The translations under genes were made by a program, and so were the position numbers. The notes under the pieces are model-generated. The model was not told the DNA's origin and did not search any database. It saw only the letters and a list, made by a program, of their open reading frames with translations. Positions 46,701 to 52,538 of a stretch of 64,000 nt of DNA are shown in pieces (within the stretch, counting starts at the first letter, position 1; each line of letters opens with the position of its first letter). The stretch spans positions 1-64,000 of the forward strand of contig NZ_CANLWM010000005.1 in NCBI RefSeq assembly GCF_947494875.1, given 5' to 3'. The stretch is from an uncultured Williamsia sp. Lineage in GTDB: Bacteria; Actinomycetota; Actinomycetes; Mycobacteriales; Mycobacteriaceae.

Positions 46701-46942
46701 CCGAGCGTCAGGCCGCGTACCGGGAGGCCGCGGCGCAGCGGTCCCGCGAGGGTGCGCGCCGTCGGCTGGAGGCGATGTGCGGCGGGGCGCCGCTGTACCA
46801 GCGCCCGCCGAACCGTCGTCTCGGCGACGACGGCCCGGACCCCGACCGTGAGGCGGCGATGCTCCTCGACGAGTCGGTGCGCCTCGACTCCGGCGGCGAC
46901 TACCCGGCGGCGTACGCCGGGTCGGGCGCGGCACGGCGGTGA
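37706..46942 (+). CDS. fas: Type I fatty acid synthase (single-chain, AT-ER-DH-MPT-ACP-KR-KS)
   Basis: A 3078-residue multifunctional synthase that builds C16-C26 acyl-CoAs, the precursors of membrane lipids and mycolic acids. Catalytic landmarks in order: acetyl-transferase 'GHSQG' (S147); enoyl reductase FMN region (about 420-740, 'LLAGMTPTTVDPEIV', 'CVGGGIGSPERA'); dehydratase 'SGDRNPIHTD' (H1227); malonyl/palmitoyl transferase 'CGHSVGEYNALA' (S1433); acyl carrier 'DGVSSRRNQ' (S1806/1807 phosphopantetheine site); ketoreductase 'VTGASSG' (2125-2131); ketosynthase 'AACATAAVS' (C2719) and 'SKHDTSTKAND' (H2871). Length is close to M. tuberculosis Fas (3069). The GTG at 37706 is chosen because GAGGAG lies 7 bases upstream; a GTG at 37505 would add 67 low-complexity residues. 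acpS overlaps its stop. Confidence 0.98.
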   Translation: MTVNEFRNGTDGTPSSRHTDTLIARLRGGTPYAVTFGGQGTPWLPALAELVIDAELDHSLAQVVDAAERLVEPVVGEIDAVRPDGFDPLAWVHGLAADRTVPAPTVLAGAAQSVPGILLSQMAALAALAKQGLDTAEIAPTAVAGHSQGVLAADVVSDAGGRGALLAVAHLIGAAGATVARRTGLVVTADGTPMVSVSKVDPARLAAVLDEHRASLVGDDALIAPVVAIRNGRRSVAVSGAPRQLTAIEQRCAAIAAAEAADRKAKTTGGAPFAPTFDPIDVSIAFHHPALADAVDLVAEWAGRCGLDSAWARGLAEAILVAPCDWVRSLDDVADAGVRWLLDLGPSDSATRLSVPNVRGRGIGCIPASSRGGQRNIFAPGGVPSVPSPWSVHAPALAELPDGRTVVETAFTRLTGRSPMLLAGMTPTTVDPEIVAAATNAGHWAELAGGGQVTEAILAENLDRLHTLLEPGRQAQFNALFLDPYLWKLQLGGKRLVQKARAAGAPIDGVVVSAGIPELDDAVALVEELIDAGIPWVAFKPGTVEQIRSVVRIAAEVPAHPVIVHIEGGRAGGHHSWEDLDDLVLATYAELRARPNAVICVGGGIGSPERAADYLTGRWSTAHGYPAMPVDGILLGTVTMATLEATTSPAVKQLLVDTPGCDTWIGAGHARDGMASGRSQLGADIHEVDNAASACGRLLDAVAGDADAVAERRAEIIAALDATAKPYFGDVAEMTYRQWLTRYADLAVGTDPGPAPVWADVTWRDRFLQMLQRTEARMHPADRGEVATAFVDDAATDNPHAAIDVLGSLYPEIDADPLHPADVAFFLGLCRTPGKPVNFVPVVDADVRRWWRSDSLWQAHDARYGADEVCVIPGPVAVAGITEVDEPVGALLDRFEAHLVAELGSRGVDPTPVPSRRAGLAGHTGVLATVLATDSVEWAGRMVPNPIVRLGDVDRWEFLDDGDDRAEHAPTGATLTRVDGGVELVVPVASASVTIPMRLDASFVDGGAPRVDLDAASAAMRTILAVAAGDLPEVVDGVATTEARWGAHLAADHAGVTAHGLPQHLSASTPSGSGGFAVPDAIVGLAWPAVFAVIGAARSQDGRPVVEGLLDLVHLDHAVSVAGELPRVDTDVVVTATERSVAEVSVGRVVTVDVEITGPTGSLATLTERFAIRGRTGEGDLTDPVRAGGAVVDERSATRALVRTTKVTAPARMHGFAAVSGDRNPIHTDLRAARLAGLGEPIVHGMWLSALAQHVVTATDADRPVPAPRPLLGWTARYLGMVRTGDEVTVRVERVGLDQGAEVVEVTCSVDGDLVLAATGRLAAPRTVYAFPGQGIQSAGIGLAARSRSAAARDIWDRADAHTRAALGFSILAVVRDNPTRLVARGTTYTHPDGVLFLTQFTQVAMATLGVAQIAELREAGGFVEGAITCGHSVGEYNALAACAGVLPLEAVLEVVFQRGEAMHHLVPRDELGRSNYRLAAIRPSQFGVADDEVVSFVAEVSRGCGEFLEVVNLNQRGTQYAIAGTVRGLENLEAHIERRRAEVGGKRGFILIPGIDVPFHSSVLRDGVPEFRARLQELLPENLDPDVLIGRYIPNLVPRPFTLDRDFVVEIADLVPSQPLADVLDDWEAASADRSSLARIVLVELLAWQFASPVRWIETQDLLFAGRETGGLGVQRFVEVGVATAPTLSGLATNTLKLDDFADSAVQVLNVERDSQVLLAQDEAPEEIDDDPTGSASEEKPTEPVPAAAPVAAAPAPAAAAGPRPDDLAFTPADAVRAVIALWTKMRPDQIGAADTIEALCDGVSSRRNQLLLDVGAELGLGAIDGAAEADMGSLASTVDALARGYKPFGSVLTDAVGDALRKVLGPINKRPSHIEDRVSSVWQLGPGWARHTTVALALGTREGASVRGGDLGGLVDGPLGSVDALDAAIDAAVAAVGAQRGVAVSKPAAESAGGATVDAAALGALTEQFTGRSGALASAARTVLRKLGLDDDVAEIDPGAADEARAAQVLSERVSAELGSDWLRIVTPAFDARTAVLVDDRWASAREDLARLWLVDDHSLDADFETVTGRFAGAGHTVAQQATWWQGKALHVGDGVRARVYAQIAHLAEDPAPGRFAGEVAVVTGASSGSIAAAVVGRLLAGGATVVATTSRLDGSRLSFFKQLYREHARDGAALWVSSANMYSYTDVDDLVEWIGTEQSETAGGSTTVVKPALRPTLLFPFAAPRVAGDLSDAGPRAELEMKVLLWSVERLIAGLGELGADHDIDGRVHVVLPGSPNRGMFGGDGAYGESKAALDALVARWSAESSWNTGVTLAHAIIGWVRGTGLMGHNDPMVSAVEAAGVRTWSTAEMADELLGLCAPERRADARTAPIVADLTAGLGEADLDLAALAAQAQEQAATVETVTETAPVTVSALPAPARPATGTTPSWPELAVDPADLVVIVGAGELGPYGSARTRFEMEVSEELSAAGVLELAWSTGLVRWEQTPKPGWYDTESGDPVAEHEIADRYHDAVVERCGIRRYADDGAMVDNAAPLLTSVFLDEDLTFTVASEEEARAFAASDAERTSVTALESGEWEVTRRAGTEIRVPRRFSLSRTVGGQIPTGFDPTVYGISADMASSLDRVALWNLVATVDAFLGSGFDPAELMRWVHPGLVANTQGTGMGGMESMRSLYIDTLLGESKANDILQEALPNVIAAHVVQSYVGSYGAMIHPVAACATAAVSVEEGVDKIRLGKALFAVAGGFDDLSVEGIVGFGDMSATADSGAMAARGMDPRRFSRANDRRRAGFVESQGGGTVLLARGDVAADMGLPVLGVVAWAQSFGDGVHTSIPAPGIGALGAARGRTESPMARALRDLGVSADDVAVVSKHDTSTKANDPNEADLHERVAGALGRNDGAPLFVVSQKSLTGHAKGGAAAFQLIGLCQMLSEGVVPPNRSLDCVDEAMREHPHLVWVTEALDLGERFPLKAGLLTSLGFGHVSGLIAVVHPEAFVAALDPERQAAYREAAAQRSREGARRRLEAMCGGAPLYQRPPNRRLGDDGPDPDREAAMLLDESVRLDSGGDYPAAYAGSGAARR

Positions 46943-47340
46943 GCGTGCTCGGTGTCGGCATCGACATCGTGTCGGTGCCCGAGTTCGCCGAGCAGATGAC
47001 GCAGGCGGGCACGACGTTCGCCGACCGGTTCACGGTCGGTGAGCGTCGTGACTCCGCGGCCGGGACCGGCGACGACGCACGGCATCTCGCGGCCCGATGG
47101 GCGGCGAAGGAGGCCGTGGTCAAGGCGTGGTCGCTGAGTCGGTTCGCGTTGCCGCCGGCGATGGAGGCGGTCGAGCACAGCGACATCGAGGTCGTCACCG
47201 ACGCCTGGGGTCGCCCGTCGATCCGCTTGTCCGGGACCATCGGGGAGCACCTGCGCGACGCCACGGTCCACATCTCGCTGACCCACGACGGGCCGTCGGC
47301 GGCGGCGGTCGCGGTGATCGAGGCGCCGGACCGGACCTGA
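46939..47340 (+). CDS. acpS: Holo-ACP synthase AcpS
   Basis: A 133-residue 4'-phosphopantetheinyl transferase that arms the carrier domain of Fas. The metal-binding 'VGIDIVSVPEF' at the start and 'RWAAKEAVVKAWS' in the middle are diagnostic, and 'VHISLTHDGPSAAAVAVIE' ends the domain. The GTG overlaps the fas stop by 4 bp, giving coupled, near-stoichiometric production. The fas-acpS pair is conserved in mycobacteria (Rv2524c-Rv2523c). Confidence 0.97.
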   Translation: MSVLGVGIDIVSVPEFAEQMTQAGTTFADRFTVGERRDSAAGTGDDARHLAARWAAKEAVVKAWSLSRFALPPAMEAVEHSDIEVVTDAWGRPSIRLSGTIGEHLRDATVHISLTHDGPSAAAVAVIEAPDRT

Positions 47341-47342
47341 GC

Positions 47343-47966
47343 TCAGGTCTCGGGGTCCTCGAGGAGCAGGTAGCCGGTCAGCATCCGCTTGAGCTCGGCG
47401 ACGGTGCGCGCGTGGTCGTGGCCGTCCTGCACCGAGAAGCTGAGCAGCGAATAGGCGGTGTGCACGAGCACCTCCGACATCATCGTGCGTCGCGCCCGCT
47501 GGCTCGGGGTGAGAGGCGCGATGATGCGCGCGACCATCTCGGCGAGGGCACGCTCGTGGACCATCGCGGTCGCGCGGGTCGCGGGAGTGGACTGCACCGC
47601 GAGCCACACGGCACGCCGCGACGGGTCGTCGCGCCACAGCGACGCGAGGTGGTCGAGGAACTTCTCCAGCAGTCGCGGCCAGTCGAGCGAGGGGATCTCC
47701 TCGCCGAACGCGGCCAACGCGTCCTGGACCCCCACCGCGTCCTGCCGGTCGAGTTCGCAGACGATGACGTACTTGTTCGCGAAGTACTGGTAGAGCGTCC
47801 CGATCGGCACGTCGGCGCGGGCCGCGATCTCCTCGCACGTCAGCGACTCGAAACCGACCTCGATGAGCAGCGACCTCGCCTCGACGAGCATCGCCTCGAA
47901 CCGGCGGCGGCTGCGCTCCTGCGTCGGTCGCTTACGGGGCACCAGGGGTGCCGTCGGGTCACCCAT
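47343..47966 (-). CDS. TetR-family transcriptional regulator
   Basis: A 207-residue regulator. The DNA-binding domain is at about 12-62 ('RPTQERSRRRFEAML', 'LTCEEIAARADVPIGTLYQYF'). The C-terminal ligand domain contains 'SRRAVWLAVQSTP' and 'TAYSLLSFSVQDG'. It lies 12 bp after bcp in the same direction and converges on acpS with 2 bp between stops. It is not similar to the FasR regulator of fas, so control of fas should not be assumed from position. The ligand is unknown. Confidence 0.9.
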   Translation of the reverse strand: MGDPTAPLVPRKRPTQERSRRRFEAMLVEARSLLIEVGFESLTCEEIAARADVPIGTLYQYFANKYVIVCELDRQDAVGVQDALAAFGEEIPSLDWPRLLEKFLDHLASLWRDDPSRRAVWLAVQSTPATRATAMVHERALAEMVARIIAPLTPSQRARRTMMSEVLVHTAYSLLSFSVQDGHDHARTVAELKRMLTGYLLLEDPET

Positions 47967-47978
47967 GGTCGATGGCGG

Positions 47979-48449
47979 TCACACCGCGATGTCGCGGCGG
48001 AGCTTGGCGACGTGGCCGGTGGCCCGGACGTTGTACTGGGCGACCTCGATGGTCCCGTCGGCGTCGACGAGGAACGTCGAGCGGATCACGCCGGTCACGG
48101 TCTTGCCGTACATGGTCTTCTCGCCGAACGCACCCCACTCGGTGAGCACCGTCTTGTCCGGGTCCGACAGCAGCGGGAAGGTCAACTCCTGCTCGTCCCG
48201 GAACTTCGCGAGCTTGGCGGGCTTGTCGGGGGAGATGCCGACGACGTCGATCCCCGCCCCGGACAACTCGGCGAGGTTGTCGCGGAAGTCGCAGGCCTGC
48301 TTCGTGCATCCCGGTGTCGACGCCGCGGGGTAGAAGTACACGACGACCTTGCGGCCGGCGTAGTCGGCGAGGGAGACGGGGTTGCCGTCCGCGTCGGGCA
48401 GCGTGAAGGCCGGGGCGGTGTCACCGGGAGCGAGCCGTCGTGTCGTCAC
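47979..48449 (-). CDS. bcp: Peroxiredoxin Bcp (PrxQ)
   Basis: A 156-residue thiol peroxidase that reduces hydrogen and organic peroxides. 'PGDTAPAFTLPDADGNPVSL' opens the fold. The peroxidatic Cys is in 'YFYPAASTPGCTKQACDFRD', with a second Cys five residues later as in PrxQ. 'VVGISPDKPAKLAKF' and 'YGKTVTGVIRSTFLVD' follow. A TACCGT box 7 bases before the GTG at 48449 supports a leaderless start. M. tuberculosis Rv2521 is the orthologue and also lies beside acpS. A tetR gene follows in the operon. Confidence 0.95.
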   Translation of the reverse strand: MTTRRLAPGDTAPAFTLPDADGNPVSLADYAGRKVVVYFYPAASTPGCTKQACDFRDNLAELSGAGIDVVGISPDKPAKLAKFRDEQELTFPLLSDPDKTVLTEWGAFGEKTMYGKTVTGVIRSTFLVDADGTIEVAQYNVRATGHVAKLRRDIAV

Positions 48450-48456
48450 GCGTGAC

Positions 48457-48462
48457 ACGGTA
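48457..48462 (-). promoter_or_regulatory. -10 box for bcp (leaderless)
   Basis: TACCGT on the minus strand, 7 bases before the GTG at 48449. Confidence 0.55.
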
Positions 48463-48631
48463 GCCGAGCGTCGACCGCCGGTCGTGGCCACGGAGGTGTC
48501 CGGGCGGTGGGTCGTGTCCGGTCACGGCGTCGGTGAACTACGGTTGCCAGAAGAGTGCCCGGCCACCGTGTCGGGACGACCACCGGCGGGCCCGATCGAG
48601 GCGTCGACCCGCCGACGACGATGGAGGACAC

Positions 48632-48853
48632 GTGGCACGCGACCCCGACAGCATCGAACGCGACATCGTCCGCGCCCGCGAGGATCTGGCCTCCACCCTG
48701 GACTCGCTCGCCGAGCGCGCCAACCCGCAGCGTCTCGCCGAGGACGCCAAGAACGGAGTCGTCGCCACCCTCAACGCACCGGCGGTCAAGTACCCGCTGA
48801 TCGGTGTGGGTGTCCTGGTCCTGGCGCTGACGATCAAGAAGCTCGTCAGCTGA
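48632..48853 (+). CDS. DUF3618 small membrane protein
   Basis: A 73-residue protein. The amphipathic N-terminal half 'DPDSIERDIVRAREDLASTL' is the DUF3618 signature, and residues 50-68 form one membrane helix ('YPLIGVGVLVLALTIKK'). The GTG at 48632 has GGAGG 4 bases upstream. It is the counterpart of M. tuberculosis Rv2520c, next to bcp there as well. The function is unknown; the family is often found with other small envelope proteins. Confidence 0.88.
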   Translation: MARDPDSIERDIVRAREDLASTLDSLAERANPQRLAEDAKNGVVATLNAPAVKYPLIGVGVLVLALTIKKLVS

Positions 48854-48855
48854 TC

Positions 48856-49506
48856 TCACCGCGCGGTCGTCGTCCCGGACGGCCGCGCGCTCTCGGCGAC
48901 GAACAGTGCCTCGGTCGCCGCGACCGCGCACTCCGTGACGTCGGCCAGCGGCGCGCCCGCCTCGACCTGTGCGGCGATGAGTTCCCGGAGGCCGCCGACG
49001 AGCAGCACCACCATCGGACGTGACGGCGGGCGGTGGCCCTCCCGCCGGAGGTCGTCGCTGTCGGCGAGGTCGCAGACGAGGTCGACGAACCCCTCCCGCG
49101 TCGCGCGCTCGACGTCGCGCGCGCCCGCCCGCAGTGTCGGGGCGTCGCGGATCCAGCTCAGCGTGATCGCCGGTTCCGCCGACGCCCCGGTGATCCACGT
49201 CCGGATCCCCACACGCACCTGATCGCGCCAGGGCGCGCTGCGATCGATCTCTCGGTAGATGAGGTCCATCTGACCCTGGCTGACGGTGGCGAGCATCGCG
49301 GCGAAGCACTGTTCCTTGTCCCCGAAGTGCTCGTAGAACGTGCGCCGCGACATGTGCGCGAGACGCACGACGTCGGCGACGGTCGTGTCCCGGAAACCGC
49401 GGTCGACGATGGACGTCGCGAGGGCGTCGATGAGACGGCCGCGCACGTCGTCGGTACGGGCGATCTCGCGGGGGGACGGGAGCGCGCTCGCCCCGTCGGA
49501 TTCCAT
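48856..49506 (-). CDS. TetR-family regulator divergent from a P450 gene
   Basis: A 216-residue regulator with the helix-turn-helix at about 24-70 ('DVRGRLIDALATSIVDRGF', 'TTVADVVRLAHMSRRTFYEHF'). It is divergent from a cytochrome P450 gene, as in M. tuberculosis Rv0135c/Rv0136 (cyp138). TACGCT 7 bases before the ATG at 49506 gives a leaderless start. An 8-2-8 palindrome lies between the two genes and is a good target for it. Confidence 0.91.
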   Translation of the reverse strand: MESDGASALPSPREIARTDDVRGRLIDALATSIVDRGFRDTTVADVVRLAHMSRRTFYEHFGDKEQCFAAMLATVSQGQMDLIYREIDRSAPWRDQVRVGIRTWITGASAEPAITLSWIRDAPTLRAGARDVERATREGFVDLVCDLADSDDLRREGHRPPSRPMVVLLVGGLRELIAAQVEAGAPLADVTECAVAATEALFVAESARPSGTTTAR

Positions 49507-49513
49507 GGTGGCG

Positions 49514-49581
49514 AGCGTATCGGGCAGATCGGGGCGCTCCGGGCGACGCCCGTCGACAATCCTGGTACGCCTGCGTACCAT
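49514..49581. promoter_or_regulatory. TetR/P450 divergent promoter with palindromic operator
   Basis: The minus-strand TACGCT (49514-49519) serves the regulator. TGGTACGC-CT-GCGTACCA (49563-49580) is a perfect 8-2-8 inverted repeat. A plus-strand TACCAT (49576-49581), the likely P450 -10 box, overlaps its right arm, so binding would block P450 transcription. Confidence 0.6.
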
Positions 49582-49624
49582 CGTCGGCACCGGCGACCGC
49601 CACCGCGCAGAGACGAGGGTTCCC

Positions 49625-50956
49625 ATGAGCATCCCGACCACCGAGCGCTCCGCCGCGCCGACGACACCACCGAGCCCGCGCGTCCCGCGTCCGCTGATCG
49701 CCGGCGCGACGGTCCTCAACCGCCGCGCCGGGCTGGAGTGGCTGCGATCGCGACACGGGTCGGTCTTCACCATCGACATCCCGGTGTTCGGCTCGACGGT
49801 GGTCGTCGCCGATCCCGCGGTCGCGCGCGAGGTGTTCCGCGCCCCCACCGACGTCCTCGAGTCCGTCGAGCAGAACCTCGGCCGTGTCCTCGGGCCGAAC
49901 TCGATGTTCGCGCTCACCGGGGATCGGCATCGCCGCGAACGCAAGCTCCTCGCGCCCCCGTTCCACGGTCGGCGACTGCGGGCCTATCAGGACGTCATCG
50001 CCTCCGCGGCGCGGGCCGAGATGGCGACGTGGCCCACCGACCGCGAGTTCGCGACGATGCCGTCCTTCATGCGCATCACGCTGGACGTGATCATCACGGC
50101 GGTCTTCGGCGCCCACGGCCCGGAGTTCGACCGTCTACGGATCGTGTTGCCGCGCATGGTCGAACTGGGTTCGATGCTCGCGGTCGTGCCGCTGCCGCAC
50201 CTCGAGTCGCTCGGTGACCACAGCCCGTGGGGTCGACTGCGTCGATGGCGCCGCGAGTACGACGCGATCGTGGGCCGACTGATCGACGCCGCGCAGCGCG
50301 CCGACGATCTCGACGACCGGGACGACGTGCTGTCGATGATGGTGGCCAGCCGCTACGACGACGGCAGCCCCATGACGCGCGACGAGATCGCCGACGAACT
50401 GCTGACGATGCTCGCCGCCGGACACGAGACGACCGCGACGACCCTGGCGTGGGCCGTCGAGCGGATCCGGCGTCACCCGGCGCTGATCGGACGGCTCGTC
50501 GCCGAGCGCGACGCCGGCGGCAGCGACCTCCTCGAGGCCACGATCCTGGAGGTACAGCGGGCGCGACCGGTGATCGACGTGACTTTCCGGACCGTCGTGG
50601 CGCAGGAGGCGCAGCTCGGCGAATGGACGGTGCGGCGCGACCAGTCGGTGATGGTGGGAATCGGACTCATCCACTCCGACCCTGCCGTCTGGCCGGACCC
50701 CGAGCGATTCGACCCCGACCGATTCGTCGGCGGCCGACCGGATCTCACCGAGTGGATCCCGTTCGGGGGAGGCTCACGGCGCTGCATCGGTGCCTCGTTC
50801 GCGTCGATGGAACTGCTCGTGGTGCTGCAGACCCTGCTCGACGACCTCGTCCTCGAGGCGACGACCCACCCGGGGGAGCGGTGGCGTCCGCGCGGCGTCG
50901 CCTATGCGCCCGCGCGGGGCGGGCGTGCGCGGGTGACCAGGCGGCACAGCGCCTGA
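49625..50956 (+). CDS. Cytochrome P450 (CYP138/CYP135-like)
   Basis: A 443-residue heme monooxygenase. The oxygen-binding I-helix is 'MLAAGHETTATTLAW', the ExxR motif is 'EVQR', and the heme loop is 'PFGGGSRRCIGASFA' with the Cys ligand. The N-terminus 'SPRVPRPLIAGATVLNRR' lacks a membrane anchor, so it is soluble. It resembles mycobacterial CYP135/138 enzymes with unknown lipid-like substrates. The ATG has GAGGG upstream. Its last 55 bp overlap the convergent endolysin-like gene. Confidence 0.93.
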   Translation: MSIPTTERSAAPTTPPSPRVPRPLIAGATVLNRRAGLEWLRSRHGSVFTIDIPVFGSTVVVADPAVAREVFRAPTDVLESVEQNLGRVLGPNSMFALTGDRHRRERKLLAPPFHGRRLRAYQDVIASAARAEMATWPTDREFATMPSFMRITLDVIITAVFGAHGPEFDRLRIVLPRMVELGSMLAVVPLPHLESLGDHSPWGRLRRWRREYDAIVGRLIDAAQRADDLDDRDDVLSMMVASRYDDGSPMTRDEIADELLTMLAAGHETTATTLAWAVERIRRHPALIGRLVAERDAGGSDLLEATILEVQRARPVIDVTFRTVVAQEAQLGEWTVRRDQSVMVGIGLIHSDPAVWPDPERFDPDRFVGGRPDLTEWIPFGGGSRRCIGASFASMELLVVLQTLLDDLVLEATTHPGERWRPRGVAYAPARGGRARVTRRHSA

Positions 50957-52140
50957 CGCAGGCGGTCGAACAGGCCCGGCGCGGCCGGCGGTCGTGACGG
51001 CGGCGGCGACACCCGGGTGACCCCCGAGGCCTCCGTCCACCGCAGTGAGCCGCCCAGGAAGTCCTGGCGGCGTCCGTCGCCGTCGGCGTACTCGTCGGAC
51101 ACCGGCCAGCCGAGTGACCCGGCCTGTGCACCCAGTTCCGTGTAGCGCGCCCCGATCGCCCCGTGCGTCCAGTATCCGGTCCGGGACCCGTTCTGGCGGA
51201 ACAGGACACCCCCGGCGAACGGCTGTGTGCCGCCGCCGTCGACGACGCTGTGAGGGCCGGCCGGATAGCCCAGTGGTCCACGCTCGAACCTCAGGTCGGC
51301 CCAGGCCTCGAAGAGTCCGTCGTGGGGGATCGGCTCCGCATGCACCCGCCCGTCGGCGGTACGCGGCATCGTCGGTGACCAGTAGATGTGCGCGTGCTCG
51401 AACTCCGCGAACCGACCGAGCCCGTCGGGGCAGGTGACCTCGCCGACGGTGATGCGGCGCCCGATCCACGCGGCGGCGACGCGGGCCGCCTCGTCGATCT
51501 CGTTCAGCGGCGGCGCACCGATCCCACAGGCCGACGCGAACTCGTCGGCGGTCAGGCCGTCGGCGGAATTCATGTCGCAGTTGCCGAACGGCGGTGCGCC
51601 CTCGGGCAGTCCGCCGCCCCAGCCCTGTCCGTCGGTGTACTGGTGGGCGATCTGTCCGGGCAGGTCGGGGTTGCTGCCGTACCCCGCCCCGATGACCCGC
51701 AGTCCGGGTGGCCGTGTGCGCCACATCGCGGAGAAGTCCGCGGCGTTCGCGTATCCGATGACCCGACGGGCGTTGCCCCCGCAGTACCCGACGAGATCCC
51801 AGTAGGCGCGGTTGATCCAGTCCGACCCGTCGCCCGACGGGTTGCCACCGGACTCGACGTCGAGCATGAGCACCACCCGAGGGTGCAGCCCGCCGTTCCG
51901 GTCGATCTGGTCGCGCAGCGTCGCGGCCGTCTCCTGCCAGTTCGGACGGACGTAGCAGTAGACGATGCCGACGGTGAGGCGTCCGGTGTCGAGCGAGCGG
52001 CGGATCCATGTGTAGTTCGCGGCGAAGTTCGGGTCGCGGAACGTGCCGTCGTTCGCGCGGATCGACAGGATGGGATACGGGTAGGTGTCGTCCACGGGTG
52101 GCTGGTAGTACGAGACGTCGGCGAAGAGGGTGTCGGTCAT
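50902..52140 (-). CDS. Endolysin-like glycoside hydrolase-like protein with LGFP repeats
   Basis: A 412-residue protein. Residues 1-200 resemble a GH25/DUF1906-type glycoside hydrolase-like barrel: 'TLFADVSYYQPPVDD', 'VGIVYCYVRPNWQE', 'VVLMLDVESGGNPSG' (acidic catalytic residues) and 'AHQYTDGQGW'. Residues 270-385 hold LGFP repeats ('GPLGYPAG', 'GSLGWPVSDEYADGD'), a wall-associated motif of Mycobacteriales. No signal peptide or membrane segment is seen, even from an earlier start, which recalls phage endolysins that need a holin. No holin or other phage gene is near. It sits beside tRNA-Lys, on the opposite strand. It may be a domesticated phage lysin. Confidence 0.8.
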   Translation of the reverse strand: MTDTLFADVSYYQPPVDDTYPYPILSIRANDGTFRDPNFAANYTWIRRSLDTGRLTVGIVYCYVRPNWQETAATLRDQIDRNGGLHPRVVLMLDVESGGNPSGDGSDWINRAYWDLVGYCGGNARRVIGYANAADFSAMWRTRPPGLRVIGAGYGSNPDLPGQIAHQYTDGQGWGGGLPEGAPPFGNCDMNSADGLTADEFASACGIGAPPLNEIDEAARVAAAWIGRRITVGEVTCPDGLGRFAEFEHAHIYWSPTMPRTADGRVHAEPIPHDGLFEAWADLRFERGPLGYPAGPHSVVDGGGTQPFAGGVLFRQNGSRTGYWTHGAIGARYTELGAQAGSLGWPVSDEYADGDGRRQDFLGGSLRWTEASGVTRVSPPPSRPPAAPGLFDRLRQALCRLVTRARPPRAGA

Positions 52141-52224
52141 CGCATCCCACTGTGCCCGGCCGGTCCGACGACGTCCCGATGCGCCCGGCCACCACGGGAT
52201 TTCCGGACCCGCCGGTCGACCTGT

Positions 52225-52230
52225 TAGTGT
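52225..52230 (+). promoter_or_regulatory. -10 box for tRNA-Lys
   Basis: TAGTGT lies 18 bases before the mature tRNA-Lys 5' end. Confidence 0.5.
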
Positions 52231-52248
52231 CTCTTCTCGCGCCACCGC

Positions 52249-52321
<73 letters not shown>

Positions 52322-52327
52322 CCCGAG

Positions 52328-52369
52328 GAGAGCCCTCGTCGCGACCGATCCGGTCCGACGGGGGCTCTC
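52328..52369 (+). terminator. Hairpin after tRNA-Lys
   Basis: A 14-bp stem with one G-T wobble (52328-52341 with 52356-52369), extended by a 4-bp inner stem, starts 7 bases after the tRNA. There is no T-tract, but the length and position make it the likely terminator. Confidence 0.6.
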
Positions 52370-52423
52370 GTCGTCGGGACCGACGTCCGGGCGTGCCGTG
52401 ACCTCGGCGTGACGAGGTTCTCG

Positions 52424-52429
52424 TACACT
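52424..52429 (+). promoter_or_regulatory. -10 box for the L,D-transpeptidase gene
   Basis: TACACT would give a leader of about 100 bases before the ATG at 52539, with GGGAG as ribosome-binding site. Confidence 0.45.
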
Positions 52430-52538
52430 GATGCGGTCTGCCTGAGGGGGTCGGGCGTGAGGCCGCGATGGGCGTCGTCCGCGGTCGAGGGGCGCAGCGG
52501 CGCGCACGAGTCGGTGAACAGATGTATTCGGGAGTGCA

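Noticed and set aside
47343-47966. TetR gene beside acpS as the fas regulator FasR
   Set aside because: The sequence does not resemble FasR, and the gene is co-directional with bcp, not placed to control fas; position alone is insufficient.
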